Of a DNA stretch of 64,000 bases, positions 23,001-34,182 are shown in pieces. Position 1 is the first letter of the stretch; each line of letters starts with the position of its first letter. The stretch covers positions 1-64,000 of the forward strand of contig JAAKBF010000045.1 in NCBI GenBank assembly GCA_012656075.1, given 5' to 3'. This stretch comes from Phytophthora hibernalis. Its lineage: Eukaryota; Oomycota; Peronosporomycetes; Peronosporales; Peronosporaceae. The notes beneath the pieces are model-generated. The model worked only from the letters and a program-made list of their open reading frames with translations, was not told where the DNA came from and did no database searches. Made by a program: the position numbers and the translations under genes.

Positions 23001-24214
23001 CTACTCGTTTCGAATGAGTCACATCATCGTGCCGAGCTAAAAGCACAAGGGTGGATTGTCAAAGTATTTTTCAAATACTGCATATTTAGTGCAGGGAAAA
23101 ACTTAACTCCCAAAACATTTTGCATGGAAACGCTGACTCACAATTAATCCTATTGACTCACACTAAATCCACTTGCTTAGAAAATAGCCGACATCCTTTA
23201 GAAAGCAGCTGAATTGACACGACTCAGAAAATAGCCGCAAATGCCTCCCCGCCCGCTTGACCTCATTAAACCTTGTTCAACTTTTCTCAAACCCAAGTGT
23301 TTAATAAGCCCACGTGTTACGCACAGGGGCCTGAAATTCTTTCTGTTTTTATAATCTGGCACATCTCTTTTCTTGTCGTCTTCCTGGGCTTCTTCGTGCC
23401 GAACAATGAATTTTTGAGTAGAATTTTTTATTGGCACTCGTTACGTACACCAACTATATGGGGTATACTTACTTCAAGGCATGGTGACCACAATATGCGG
23501 TCAATTTGATCAAATCAACCACCATTCGATGCCAAATCATCTCCTCTTCCATCATAACCACACTTGACAAAGCAAAACGACAAGGGCGAGGAATAAGGCG
23601 CAGCAGCAAACTGCAAGGTGGTCGCTTCTCGAGCAACCTTCGTGCAACATTCTATCATTTCCATACAAAAACTAAGTTCTCCGTTATAAAAGATTTGCAA
23701 GGCTGACTGTTGTGATTGGTAAAGTAAAGCGAAATGCAGCGCATTCCGCCAATCACCGCAGCCAGTCGAAAGAGGAGATTATTATGCGACGACTGGTGCT
23801 TGTTTCGCTCAAATCGGCCGCGTATTGAGGCCACGCGGAGTCAAACATCTTGAAGTTAGTATTACCCATACAAATTACTGTTATTGGGGTGGATGCTCAT
23901 TTATTCCACCCGCTGTATTGTGGGTTCTACTCAAAACTGCATTGGGCGATTGGTTGAATCTCCGGCGCATGCAATGGCCAGTGCCCCAAACCTGACTGCC
24001 GAATTCACACTAAGTCTGATTCGTACTTACTGCGACACATGCTGCTATGGGCTACTTCGCAAATGACTTGTAATTTGTAAGTGGCGGTTAAACGAACCGC
24101 CCAAGATCTGCAAATTTGGACGGAATTCACAATACCAATGTCGGACAATAACCAACATGATGTGGTGTCATCATTTTTATTTTTATATTTAATGGACACG
24201 CGATGTTCGTATTA
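23001..24214. other. Long spacer with no supported gene
   Basis: Short open frames only, moderately AT-rich. No RNA gene, TIR or coding motif was recognised. Confidence 0.5.
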
Positions 24215-24530
24215 AAGTAGTGTTGCTCGAAGAAAAATCATCCAAAACGTTGCTCGAACGGTCTGGATAAATCATCTGCTGTAGGTAAAATACGATTATA
24301 AGTGATATCATATCATAGAGGTGTGTTGTCCTAATCTTCTGCGGATGGGTCAACCGCCACAAATAAAATAATAATCGATCCGGTTATTTAATATAGCAGG
24401 CATTTTAAAGATAATGTTTTGAAGTATCCAAATCGTATTACGAAAGTTATAAGAAATGCAAGGATTCTGACCTCGTTGCAATCCCTGATAGACTCTTGAT
24501 ATAAAATCCAGAGAACTAGGCACTTCCAAA
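24215..24530. repeat. Diverged copy of the GT71 3' flank
   Basis: Matches 33812-34170 in the same orientation. Shared strings include GGATAAATCATCTGCTG, GGTAAAATACGATTATAA, ATCATATCATAGAGGT and GTTGCAATCCC, with substitutions and small indels. In the intact locus this sequence lies directly downstream of the GT71 mannosyltransferase; here it lies directly upstream of APC5. Confidence 0.75.
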
Positions 24531-24616
24531 TCACCAATTAGGTTTTGGTACTTTCTCGTAGCACAAAACCTAATTTTAAGGCCTCAATCAACAAATTGTA
24601 TAATATTTCGGAAATC

Positions 24617-27530
24617 ATGCGCAAGTGGAAGGCCAACGGCTACATCCTGAGTGTTTGTCTCCTCATCTCGGAGTACGTGCGACAGCAGCAGCAGAGCAGC
24701 AGCGGCGAGGACTCGGTGGCTTCACTCGTGGACGCGCCGCACACGCCCACACCCGCTCCGACCGTCAGCCGCGCGTCGCTCAACGCCCTGGCGCGTTTCC
24801 TGAGCCTCGAGATCCAGCAGGCCGGAGCCACAACCCTTCAAAGTTTATTGCGTCGTTTGGAAATTAATTTAGAGAGGGAGCAGGATTTCCAGCAACTTTC
24901 GTGGCAGTTAGTGAGCATCTTGACTAAGATCGAGAGCCCCGATGCAGTCTGTAACACTGTGGAGCAGATCGCAGAGTGTGTGGCGCTCTCGCGACGCCCA
25001 GAGAGGACGAGGACATGGACGTGGACTCGACCGACTCGACGCTGGCCAGGACCAGTCTCTTGGGCGTCTTCGTGCGCAGCTTCCTATTGGCAGTGAACCG
25101 CCTGATGTTCGACGGCCTGTCGAGGCTCTTTGACGACGTGAAGCAGTACCTAGAGCAGTTCAGAGAAGACGTGGAGAGAGAGAAGAAGATGGGGCTGCAA
25201 GAGGAGGAGAAGGACAGCTTAGAACTCGTGGGGTCGCCGGCGTCGCAGCATTTGTGGGATGAGAAGCAGGACGACGAGCTGCTGCTGTCTCCGATTCACT
25301 CGGGGAGTGCCACGCCGCTGCGTGATGCTCAGCCTGCTGGAAATTTGATGACGCCTGCACCGACGAGACTTGATGCGCAGGTTTTGACGGAGATGTTATT
25401 GACGCCGGAAGCTGTTCGGGAAGTGAACGACCCGGCGGTGTGGTCGAATGACCAGTTGAATTACGTTTTAAGCGACATGGTGCGCGAGATGGAGGGAGGC
25501 CGAAGCGACAGACACCGTATCTCGTCAAGTTTCACGCAAACGGAAAGTCAATCGACCGAAGAGCAGCTCCGGGTTCTACGAAGCAAGATGGATGGCTCGA
25601 ACCCGAATGTGCTCTTCGTGAGGTATTTATCCTTTCTACATGACCGAGATTATCAGGGAGCACTCGATAGTTTACACCAGTACCACGACGTGCTCTCGCC
25701 ACGACAAAATCCTCGTTTGGGTGGCAATAGTGGCGACGATATCAATATACCAGCTTCAACAGGCGGCACTGGATTGCACTTTCGAGGGAGTGGCATACAG
25801 TACGCTGCTCTTAATCTGGCTGGGTTGCAGATTGTATTTGATCACTATGAAGCGGCAAAGGAAAGCATCCAAGAGGCAATTCGTGTTGCCCAGCACCATG
25901 GAGATCATATATGTGTGGCTTTTGCGCTTGCTTGGCTCATTCGCGTAAACCAGAAGATCGGAAAGTCCAAAGATGCTGTACTGCAGCTTGTCCGAAGCTG
26001 CTTAGATCGTGCACAGGAGCTGCGCATTCCTTCGTTGCAAGTGTTGGCGACGTTAACAGAGGTAGAGAGTGACTTGCTGCGTGGCAGTACAAGTGGTCCT
26101 GGGGCTGTGGGTTCATCGTCACAATTTATCCCACATATTTTTGCTGCACGCGCACCTGCACCTCGACCACTGCTTATTTGGTCGCGTCTTAATGATACGA
26201 TGCAATCCATTGCATCGATTGCGACTCCGGCGGCTAACCTTTCAAACAATGGTACTCGGTCAATGAATGCATTACAAGCTCAAGCAGGCACGGGTGCTGA
26301 TGCCTCCAAACAGTCTAGTGGAAACGGGATGGAGTGGATAAAGTCTACCGAGTCAATTCTTGAAACGGTGTGGAAACTGAGTGGCAAAGTCACGATCTCA
26401 ACAGCAATTGTATGGAGCTTGTTTGGCCAGCGCTCGCTGGAGAATGTATTTAGTCGTATGCATCTCTCCTGCTACGAAGACGCAGCTAGCACTGGAGAAG
26501 TCGCGCTAACGGTGAGTCAGTTGGCGATGTCCAAACTGGCAAATAAGGAGGAAGGGGGTGTTGTATATGTGCAAGCGCTGGATTTCCTTGTCAACGTTGT
26601 GGCAGATAACAATATGGGACGATTGCACTTGCTCGATGATGTCTTGTATCAGAGAACACTGCATCAACTCTTCTTATTGTGGGCGCTTCAGAGAGGAGAA
26701 TTTGCACGCGCAGAAGTCCATTTAAACGCGGTACTAGCACTATCTCCTGAAGGAAAAGATTTTCCTGCTTACCTCGAGGCACTCCTGTTCCAGGCCAAGT
26801 TATGGATTGTCATGGAGGACTACACCCAGAGTCTGTGTCTGCTGAAGAGACTCGAAGCTACGTGCAGCGAGCATGGATTTGCGTATCTGCATGCCCAGGT
26901 GCTGATTTTAACCAGCCGCACTCGTACCCTGGCGTCCGCCCCCATGCGCCATTTGCATCCCTGAACGTGCTACTAAAATGCGTGGGTATTTGCAAAAGTC
27001 ACCATTACGATCTCTTGCTGGCAGAAGCTCACGTTATTATTGCTGAGATCTACATCGCAATGGGGAAGCTTCAAGACGCCTATTCGATTATCAATGACCA
27101 GATGCCTCTGGTAATGGAGCATGGAAGCATTGATCTGCGTGGAGAGTGCTTGTTTGTCCTAGCTAAGACTACAGTTGCTAGCATCAAACGATCCAAAGCG
27201 GGTTCAAAGGAAGCAAGCCCAGCCACAACCAAGGCCATTGATCTGCTGAACGCAAGTGCAGAAAATTTTACGTTGGTTCAAAACTTGCAGCGTCTCAAGG
27301 AGGTCGGCTACATGAAATCATTAGTCTACAATCATTTGACCCTTCAAGCCCAACAATGTGGAGACGAAGCTACTTCATTCCGTGCGAAGCGAGAGCAAGC
27401 TGCCGCAGCCTTTCTCATGCATAGCTCCCAGCTCAAACGAGCCGCCTTACTTAGCGTCGAGCCATTTTTCGATTTGGAATTTCCTGACAGTATTCGGCAA
27501 GTTATCACTCATCGTTCAAGTGAGCTCTAA
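24617..27530 (+). CDS. APC5: Anaphase-promoting complex subunit 5 (APC5)
   Basis: A TPR-rich scaffold subunit of the APC/C ubiquitin ligase, which drives mitotic exit in the nucleus. The ATG at 24617 begins MRKWKANGYILSVCLLISEY. The diagnostic Apc5 block lies at about 25605-25950: NVLFVRYLSFLHDRDYQGAL, then IQYAALNLAGLQIVFDHYEA, AIRVAQHHGDHICVAFALAW. Later TPR-type repeats include LNVLLKCVGICKSHHYDLL and HVIIAEIYIAMGKLQDAYS. Size fits the family (somewhat over 900 residues including a variable acidic linker). Two one-frame switches occur without room for introns: near 24,990 (CTCTCGCG) and near 26,940 (CCCCC run). They read like sequencing indels. The gene is sandwiched between pieces of a duplicated GT71 locus. 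Confidence 0.85.
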
Positions 27531-27553
27531 GCAGAAACGCTAGTTTTGAAGTC

Positions 27554-28040
27554 TCACCGTGAAGTATCTTGTACGCCTGGCCTGCATATTGTATCAGAGT
27601 TGTCCAACGAGGCTAAATCGTCGTCGAGTTCATCGACTTGACTCATCTGGAAGTGATCATTCATCTCGAATCGTTTGATACCAAAACAGGAAGTTTCGTT
27701 GAACGTCTTCTTGCCGTTGAATGACTGCATTTTGGGGAGAGAACCGCTGTCTTCTCCAGCAACGGTGGCGAATTCTTGCAGCGTGTGCCAAACCTTTTGA
27801 TCGCCATCACGACCACTCAATTTTATGGTGTTGCGATGCCAGAAAAGCATGTTTTTCCCGTTGAGATCGTACTGCACCATCGTCACTCCACAATAGCGTT
27901 GGCGGTTCTGGTTCGCGATTCCAAGACTTCCCGGTAAGCGGTGGTTGTTGAAGTAGAAAGCGAGCCCCATAATGGGGGCTTCAAATGGGGCCCCCATTTG
28001 AAGCCAAGTTAGACGGAAAAGGTCTTTGTCACCCCACACG
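27554..28040 (-). pseudogene. Truncated C-terminal copy of GT71 mannosyltransferase
   Basis: Nearly identical to the C-terminal third of the gene at 34183-35710. It begins abruptly at WGDKDLFRLTWLQMG and ends in DLASLDNSDTICRPGVQ after a small frame change. The N-terminal region, the DxD catalytic part and the membrane anchor are missing, so it cannot be active. It carries an in-frame 27-bp insertion (9 residues, MGAPFEAPIMG region) that forms a hairpin. Upstream homology stops at about 28040, just before the CRN gene. The stop end abuts the 3' end of APC5. Confidence 0.8.
27968..28005. repeat. Fold-back insertion, 14-bp perfect arms
   Basis: Arms 27977-27990 (GGCTTCAAATGGGG) and 27992-28005 (CCCCATTTGAAGCC) surround a single C. 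The intact paralogue at about 34611-34630 has only one copy of CCCCATTTGAAGCC, so the inserted bases are a reverse-complement copy of the adjacent sequence. Confidence 0.8.
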
Positions 28041-28206
28041 ATACCCTGAATGTTGTACGAATGTTGAACGAGATGACATCAAATGGGTTACGCAGTAGGG
28101 CTGTCCGTACCTTAAGGTATTCCCAGTAATACCGGTATTGAGTTTCGCCAAAACACAGGCCTTCATGTCCGCTAGGGAATTTTCTCCCATTCGAGAATTA
28201 GGGAGG

Positions 28207-30150
28207 ATGCTGAAGCTCTTCTGTAAAGTTGTAGGTGCAACGGGAAGCGTGTTCGAGGTGAAGATCGACGAAGGTGAATCGGTTTACGCGTTGAAGAAGG
28301 TGATCAAGGCGGAAAAGAAAGTTGGTCTCAAGGACATCGACGCGGATACCCTGCAGCTCGTCCTGGCGAAGAAGGGCGACACGTGGATGACGCATAACGA
28401 TGTGAAAAACGGTGTGAGTGGCACCACTCGCCTGAAGCCATTGGACGTCCCGGGTGCGCCACTCAACTTGGTAGGATTGTCTGAGGAAGACGTGAAGTTC
28501 CAACCCACGAAGGAAGATGTTGAAGCTGGAAAGATCCCTGTGCACGTGCTGGTGGTGGCTCCGAAACCGCTCGAGGCTCGAGACGGTCAACTTGTTGTGG
28601 ATGGTGTAACTATCCACGTCACGACCAGCATGGAGGTGAATCAGCCAGCATTGGTTGCATTTTGGAAAGCATTTGTGGAGGTTCCTACCGAGGTCAAAGA
28701 TGATGCTGTGGTCGCATTACCAGAAGGAACATTTCTTCTTGGCGATTCGACAAAAGGATCTCGTATCTACATTCGTCGTTGCTACCCGCAGCTTTGGGAA
28801 GTTGCTTGGGGATAATCCACGATGAAGCGATGAATACACCGCATCTCGTGATCCTCGGCAACCCAGGAATCGGCAAAACGTTTTTGGCTATGTAATCATG
28901 CTGCAACTTGCTCGTGTTGGAGCGACGGTTGTCTATGAAAGTGGAGAATCCAAGAAGCGTTTCTTATTCTCCCGCGATATCGTGGTTGAAGGATCTCAGC
29001 AAAACTTTGTTCGTATTCTCGACCAGCCTACAACATATTACATTGTGGACGCGGTCAAGCCAGCATATTATCCGGCGAAGACGATTCTTTTGACGTCGCC
29101 GCGCCGCTCTGTTTGGTTCCAATTCAATAAGACGAATTGTCGAACCCGCTACATGCCAGTTTGGTCAAAGCAAGAGATTTTAAAATGTTATGAGCTGATG
29201 TATTCTGACACTCCCGTGGACGTTGTGCTGGATTGTTTTTCATCGATGGGGTGGTATCGCACGCTATGTCTTGAGATATGCACAGTTGGATGACCAACAG
29301 ATGTTGCTTGAAGACGCAATTGCCATTGTTGACATCAACTGGTTGGTGAACGCCTGTGGAAAATTTGACGCGGACGACGCTCAAGTGTTGCACCGATTGC
29401 TTCATTATCGCGTAAGCAAGCGTTTTGCCAAAGAGAACTTCGTCTTCGCATCACAATATGTGCAAGAAGAGGTCTATAAACGCCTGCTTGAGAAGAATAA
29501 GCAGAAGCTGTTGGAATTCATTTCTGCGTCTGATGGAGTTGGGGCTCTTGCAGTGCTTCGTGGGCATCTGTTTGAAGGATATGTGCATTCAGTGTTACCG
29601 CGAGGTGGACTGTTTCGAGTTCGGCCCTTGGTCGACAACAGTGAGGCGGACGACGACGAAGAAGATCGCACGGATGAATACTGGGACGATGATGATAATG
29701 ATGATAATGCTATGGATGTAGATGATGTTGTTGCGGTGGAAAACAGTACCGCTGCGGCGAGAGTCCTCGGCGATGGTGTTATATCAATCGAGTTGCAACT
29801 TTCGTTTTCAATAACGGCAGGGAAGTTGAAGCTGCTGGTACAACAATCTACCTGCGGCCAGCGGCGAAAACTACAAGTCCGTGGATGTGATAATCAAGCC
29901 GGATATATTGTTTCAGGTGGCAGGTGCACACAAGCACCCCTGCAATCAGAAAGGCCTCCATGACGTTTTAAAACTTCTTGGAGATCCTGCAGAACCGGGA
30001 CTGTACTTTGTGATTCCGCCAGACAGATTTGCTGATTTCCGATACCAAAGGTATCTTGACTCGAACCACAAGAAGATGACGATGTCAAGCTACGTGAACG
30101 TGCGCAAGATACAGCAATATGCAATGGAAGTCAAACTTGTGTTGGATTAA
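28207..30150 (+). CDS. CRN: Crinkler (CRN) effector with NTPase-type C-terminus
   Basis: CRNs are modular oomycete effectors that enter host cells and mostly reach the nucleus. The start at 28207 gives the ubiquitin-like N-domain typical of the family (MLKLFCKVVG). The LxLFLAK-type motif is LQLVLAK (residues 49-55) and the HVLVxxP end of the DWL region is HVLVVAP (113-119). No classical signal peptide is evident, as is common for CRNs. The C-terminal part has a Walker A loop (LVILGNPGIGKT, about 28840-28875), then a region with FDADD and LRGHLFEGYVHSVL, and an acidic Asp-rich stretch (about 29650-29720). This suits the P-loop NTPase plus nuclease-like C-terminal class. One-base frame switches occur near 28810, 28876 (TTTTT), about 29240 and about 29810. 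They could be assembly errors or real inactivation. Confidence 0.8.
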
Positions 30151-30587
30151 CTCAGCTGCTGATGTCGCTGCATGTTTCTACTACTTGAAGTATTAACGTG
30201 TTAATTAAACTTGTGGTAACGTTATTGTGCTTTTGAATGGATTGGTACGGTAAGTTTGATTTGCGTTAAAAACGAAGGTTATAAACGATTTTTATATGTT
30301 TGAAATGTTCTCTGAAATTTTTAAGAGCATACTTCGAAGTATCAGTGATCGATTTTCCGCTAAAAACAAAAATTTCAAAATCAACAACAGCACCTGCTCA
30401 ACAGCTCATCTCCAAATCTCATAAACCCTCAAGAATGACAAAAATACATGTCAATTTTTGCTTTTGGTCAGATTTTCTCATATATCAGGTACCAATGAAG
30501 CACTTTTATTTAAGAGAACTGCTATGTACGCGTTCGGTTGTGCACTTTGCAGGAGCGGAATGGTAGTGTGCTTACGGTCCCCCTGCC
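30151..30587. other. Spacer downstream of CRN, no gene seen
   Basis: AT-rich, with only short open frames. Confidence 0.5.
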
Positions 30588-30659
30588 GTGGTAATCGCGC
30601 GATTAAAAGAGACGGGGGTTTCACTCAATGTGCGAGACTACCAAGTTGTGCGGCAACGC

Positions 30660-31312
30660 ATGCGGCGGAATGCTGAACCGTTAAGACTGCTACGTCCAAA
30701 CCAATGCAGTTATCGTGGATGTGGAAACAACCGCGATTCAAAGAGGAATGGGCAGATGCATTCGCTATGTAAAGAGCACCGCACCCAGCTGAAAAGGTGC
30801 CAGCGTGACAGATACCACCGGACACGCACAAACAATTCCTCATCGTGGCACGTGGAGACATCACTCACCAGGAATTTAAACCAAGATGTGAATGGTGCAG
30901 AACGAAACCGGAACAATGGGGAACAAGAACAACATGTGGACAAGGCAGCAGACGGCCAGCACAATAGGGACTTGAATAGTGTTCTATCTAGAGATGCGGA
31001 TAGTGCGTCACTGCCAGTTGCCAATGGGAGTTGCCGCTCAGAAGAACCCCCCATGCAGCAGATGATCATCATAATACGGAAGAAGACCAGCATGTATATG
31101 ATGGAGTATATGACATCCAGAGTCGGGATTCTAGTGAGGTTGTTTCGAGTGCCGAGGACATTGATCTGTTACCAGGAGCATCTGGAAGTTTTCGCCCGGA
31201 AAATCTGTCTCCCCACCGGCGTTATGCGTTGGTACGCGCCTTAGAGGAGTGCAAGGAAGCGATTGCGGATGCCCATACCCGTTGGAGGAGCGCGTGCAGG
31301 CCACACCCAAAA
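30660..31312 (+). CDS. Hypothetical protein with CxxxxC...HSLCxxH zinc-binding-like motif
   Basis: From the ATG at 30660 the protein has CSYRGCGNNRDSKRNGQ followed by MHSLCKEHR, a Cys/Cys/His/Cys/His arrangement that could bind zinc. Similar short C...HSLC..H modules are, as far as I recall, frequent in uncharacterised oomycete proteins; no function is known to me. A low-complexity N/Q/R-rich middle follows. The frame switches near 31,050 in a CCCCCC run and continues with SRDSSEVVSSAEDIDLLPGA and RYALVRALEECKEAIADAH. The natural C-terminus is lost, because the sequence runs directly into a SERCA fragment at about 31312. Confidence 0.45.
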
Positions 31313-31833
31313 TGTAAACAATCAACTGGAATGAGGAGAGGCACAAGGTCAAGGATGAGCTGCCCAAGAACAGCATGAAGCCCATATGCACGCGCGCCAA
31401 GCGCGACCACCCTCTTACGAAGAAGCTGGACTAGTTCGGTGAGCTGCTACCCAAGCTCATCACCATCATCTGCGTCGTCGCGCATCAACTACAACGATTT
31501 ATGCGAGCTGATCTACGGCTTCATATTTAAGGGCTACATCTTTTACTTCAAGATCGCCGTGGCTCTGGCATCCCAGAAGGCATCCCTGCTCTCATCACTA
31601 CGTGGCTGGCCCTGGCACGCGCAAGATGGCCAACAAGAACGCCATTGTGCGCAAGCTGCTGTCCGCGGAGACGCTGTGGGTGAACTTGGTGACCGATGGA
31701 CCTCCGGTCACGGCACTTGGCTTCAACCCGCCTGACGCCGACATCATGCAGAAGCCTCCTCTCCCCAGCGATCTTGATCTTATCAACGGCTGGACGTTCT
31801 TCCGGTACATGGTTGTTGTCATTTACGTCGACA
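31313..31833 (+). pseudogene. SERCA-type Ca2+-ATPase pseudogene with large internal deletion
   Basis: Readable in pieces as a sarco/endoplasmic-reticulum Ca2+ pump: VNNQLEW.. (31313), DELPKNSMKPICTRAK, FKGYIFYFKIAVALA (about 31530), then TRKMANKNAIVRKLLSAETL (about 31620) joined directly to WVNLVTDGPPVTALGFNPPD and INGWTFFRYMVV. In real SERCA several hundred residues separate these last two parts: the phosphorylation site DKTGT and the nucleotide domain, both absent here. Stops occur upstream (e.g. TAG at about 31433). The remnant has no introns and is flanked by unrelated sequence, so it is a dead fragment. Confidence 0.75.
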
Positions 31834-32164
31834 AGCACCAGAAACCACAGGAAGACAAGAACCGGGATGACGTGCGCAACGTAGTGACCCCGTGGGCAGT
31901 TCTGTACGAAAACCAGCTGGAGCGCAAGGAAAACGCTACGAATAAGGTGCTAGGGATGATTGTGCGCCAGACGCGCAATGAGTTTGGCGAGAAGAAGTGC
32001 GTTACGTAGGACCAGTGCAGCATCGCCATGGAGAAAGAAAACTGGAATAGAACGCACAGAAGGGATGCAGTGAAGGAGTGGGGCAGGCAGAAACAGGAGC
32101 AGAACGGGGTGAAGCAGCAGCAGAAGGCGGCTGAGACGTACGTGGACGACACCAAGCCGCTGTA
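31834..32164 (+). CDS. Hypothetical charged remnant after SERCA fragment
   Basis: Continues in the SERCA frame as DKHQKPQEDKNRDDVRN, then ENATNKVLGMIVRQTRNEFG and a stop at 32007, with a similar Lys/Gln-rich reading beyond it to about 32164. It does not belong to SERCA and I do not recognise it. A C-terminal end of some coiled-coil protein is possible. Confidence 0.25.
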
Positions 32165-33811
32165 GGTGCTCTAGGTACCCCCACTTGCTTTTCGACAACG
32201 CACGCAGCATACACATTTTCAAAAGACAAAAATGCACTTAATTCGTTATCACGGTAGTCCCCAGCTCTTCTTGAATTCATGCGCGTACTGATCAGCCCAT
32301 ATCTGGGCGTACTTATCACTGAAACCGAAGGGCAGCTGCCGCGGTTGTTGCATCTTCAGGAAGGCATGCCCTTGGCGCGCAATAGCGCGTTTAGCGCCTT
32401 CGAGTCCTTCCACTTGCCGTAGTTCATGACGATCACCTTGGAGTCCTCCTTCTGCTGGCGCGCAACGCCCTCAGTCACAACCGGCACAGCTGACCTGTTC
32501 CTGTTGCTGTTCCTGCTCCTTGGGGACGCCAAGCTGTTCCGATTGGTTGAATATATTTAAACCATCGTAGCCAGATGTTGTCAGTCAGTGCTTTAAAATA
32601 GTACTACGAGGGTAGTAATAAAGTACAAACAACGACGGAAAAAGACGACCTTGACAGGTGCTAACATTGATAGTATAGAAAAGATAACGTGGGAGACTGA
32701 AAAAGAGCGACGTCAGATATAATGCATTCGGATTGGCTATTATTAAATTTCAATATCACATCAAAAACAAAAACAAAACGAACTAACAGTAATAAAATAA
32801 GGCAAGCGTAGCAAGTGAAAGTGCGTCTCTCTTCTGTTTGAGGGTGTAGGAAGCTTGCTTTCCCATTTGAAAATGAGAGCATGCCGAGCTTTCCCACACC
32901 CGGACTATCGTCTGTCACCGGTCATTTTATTAGAGTCCACAACTTTTATTGATTGGCTAAAATTAATGTATGGACGACAAAAACATTACTAAACGAAGTC
33001 GTCTTTTTGTGTCGTACGTATTTTTCCGTCGTTATTTGTACTGTCATAAAAATAAATACTCTGAGGAGCTCAATGTAGTCAAGGGACGGGGGCTCACTGC
33101 GGACTTGACGACAACTCGGAGATTCGCAACGATTTATGCATAAACCGAGACGGGGATACGATAGACTCATTGGACCACGAGCAATTTCGGATCTTGTGCT
33201 ATCGGATTCGAGCGACAGTTAGTGGCTTACAGAGATTGCTCGCTGAGTAGATACTTCAGTCGTTTTCGTTTAATACATTCTACATTACTTCGTCGTCAGC
33301 ATTTGTTGGCTGAAAGACCTCGTGCGCGAAGAGACTCGACAGTGACTCGAGACGCGCTACTGTATTATTAATACATAGTAGAAAAATACAACTTCAACTT
33401 GCTAACTTTAGAGATCCCGACACTGCTGTAGAAACATGATGCCGATGCGTGTTTAATCAAAGCAGTTCACCGCCATTTCATTCGAATTTCAGAGCTCGCC
33501 CGGTTGTTTTCTAAACATTAGCATTAACACGCGTCTTTAGAATTTGGACGTTTGGACGTAGCCTTTCATGAATAGGAATGTACTGCGGACACCATTGAAT
33601 TGTGTGCCCAGTAAATAGAAAATGATGACGCCACATCAATTTGGTTATATGTACCGGTATTGTCCGGCACTCATACGTGTAGAAAGAATACATGTATGCG
33701 TGCATCGTTGCATTGATTTATCTTCTCGCTCTATCCGCACACCACTGTACATGTATTAATATTAATATAGTTTTACTAAAGCAATGCACGTATATTATTA
33801 ATTAAAACTTT
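32165..33811. other. Long AT-rich spacer with possible remnants
   Basis: On the minus strand 32270-32380 reads LPFGFSDKYAQIWADQY before a stop, which looks protein-like but is unidentified. 32622-32643 and 33021-33042 form a 22-bp inverted pair (one mismatch) about 380 bp apart, possibly a MITE. The rest shows no gene or RNA that I can support. Confidence 0.4.
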
Positions 33812-34170
33812 TAGTGTTGTTCGAAGAGAAAAAGTTGGTCAAACGGACTGGATAAATCATCTGCTGCAGGTAAAATACGATTATAAATGAAATCATATCA
33901 TAGAGGTATTTTGTCAATGTTCTCGGCCACAATTATCTTCAAGGTAATAATCTATCTGGATATTAAATATGGCAGGTATTTGATATTCATTAATCATCCA
34001 TATTATCTAATCTAGTCAAATTAAAGGGATTATCTAATATTGTTACCGCTATATCCATTTCTTCATAACGATCGGACTGCTCTAAAGCTATATCCTCAGA
34101 GAAAACTGCCCCGGTCTAGAATTTAACATAATTTCCACCTTACGCGTTGCAATCCCCGGATAAAAATCCA
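33812..34170. repeat. GT71 3' flank, original copy of the 24215-24530 repeat
   Basis: Same-orientation partner of 24215-24530. It lies directly 3' of the GT71 stop codon at 34183. Confidence 0.75.
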
Positions 34171-34182
34171 GATTCGCGAGCC

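Noticed and set aside
33200..33420. Solo LTR ending in a CTACTG... boundary
   Set aside because: The sequence has an LTR-like feel, but no TG...CA ends or target duplication could be matched.
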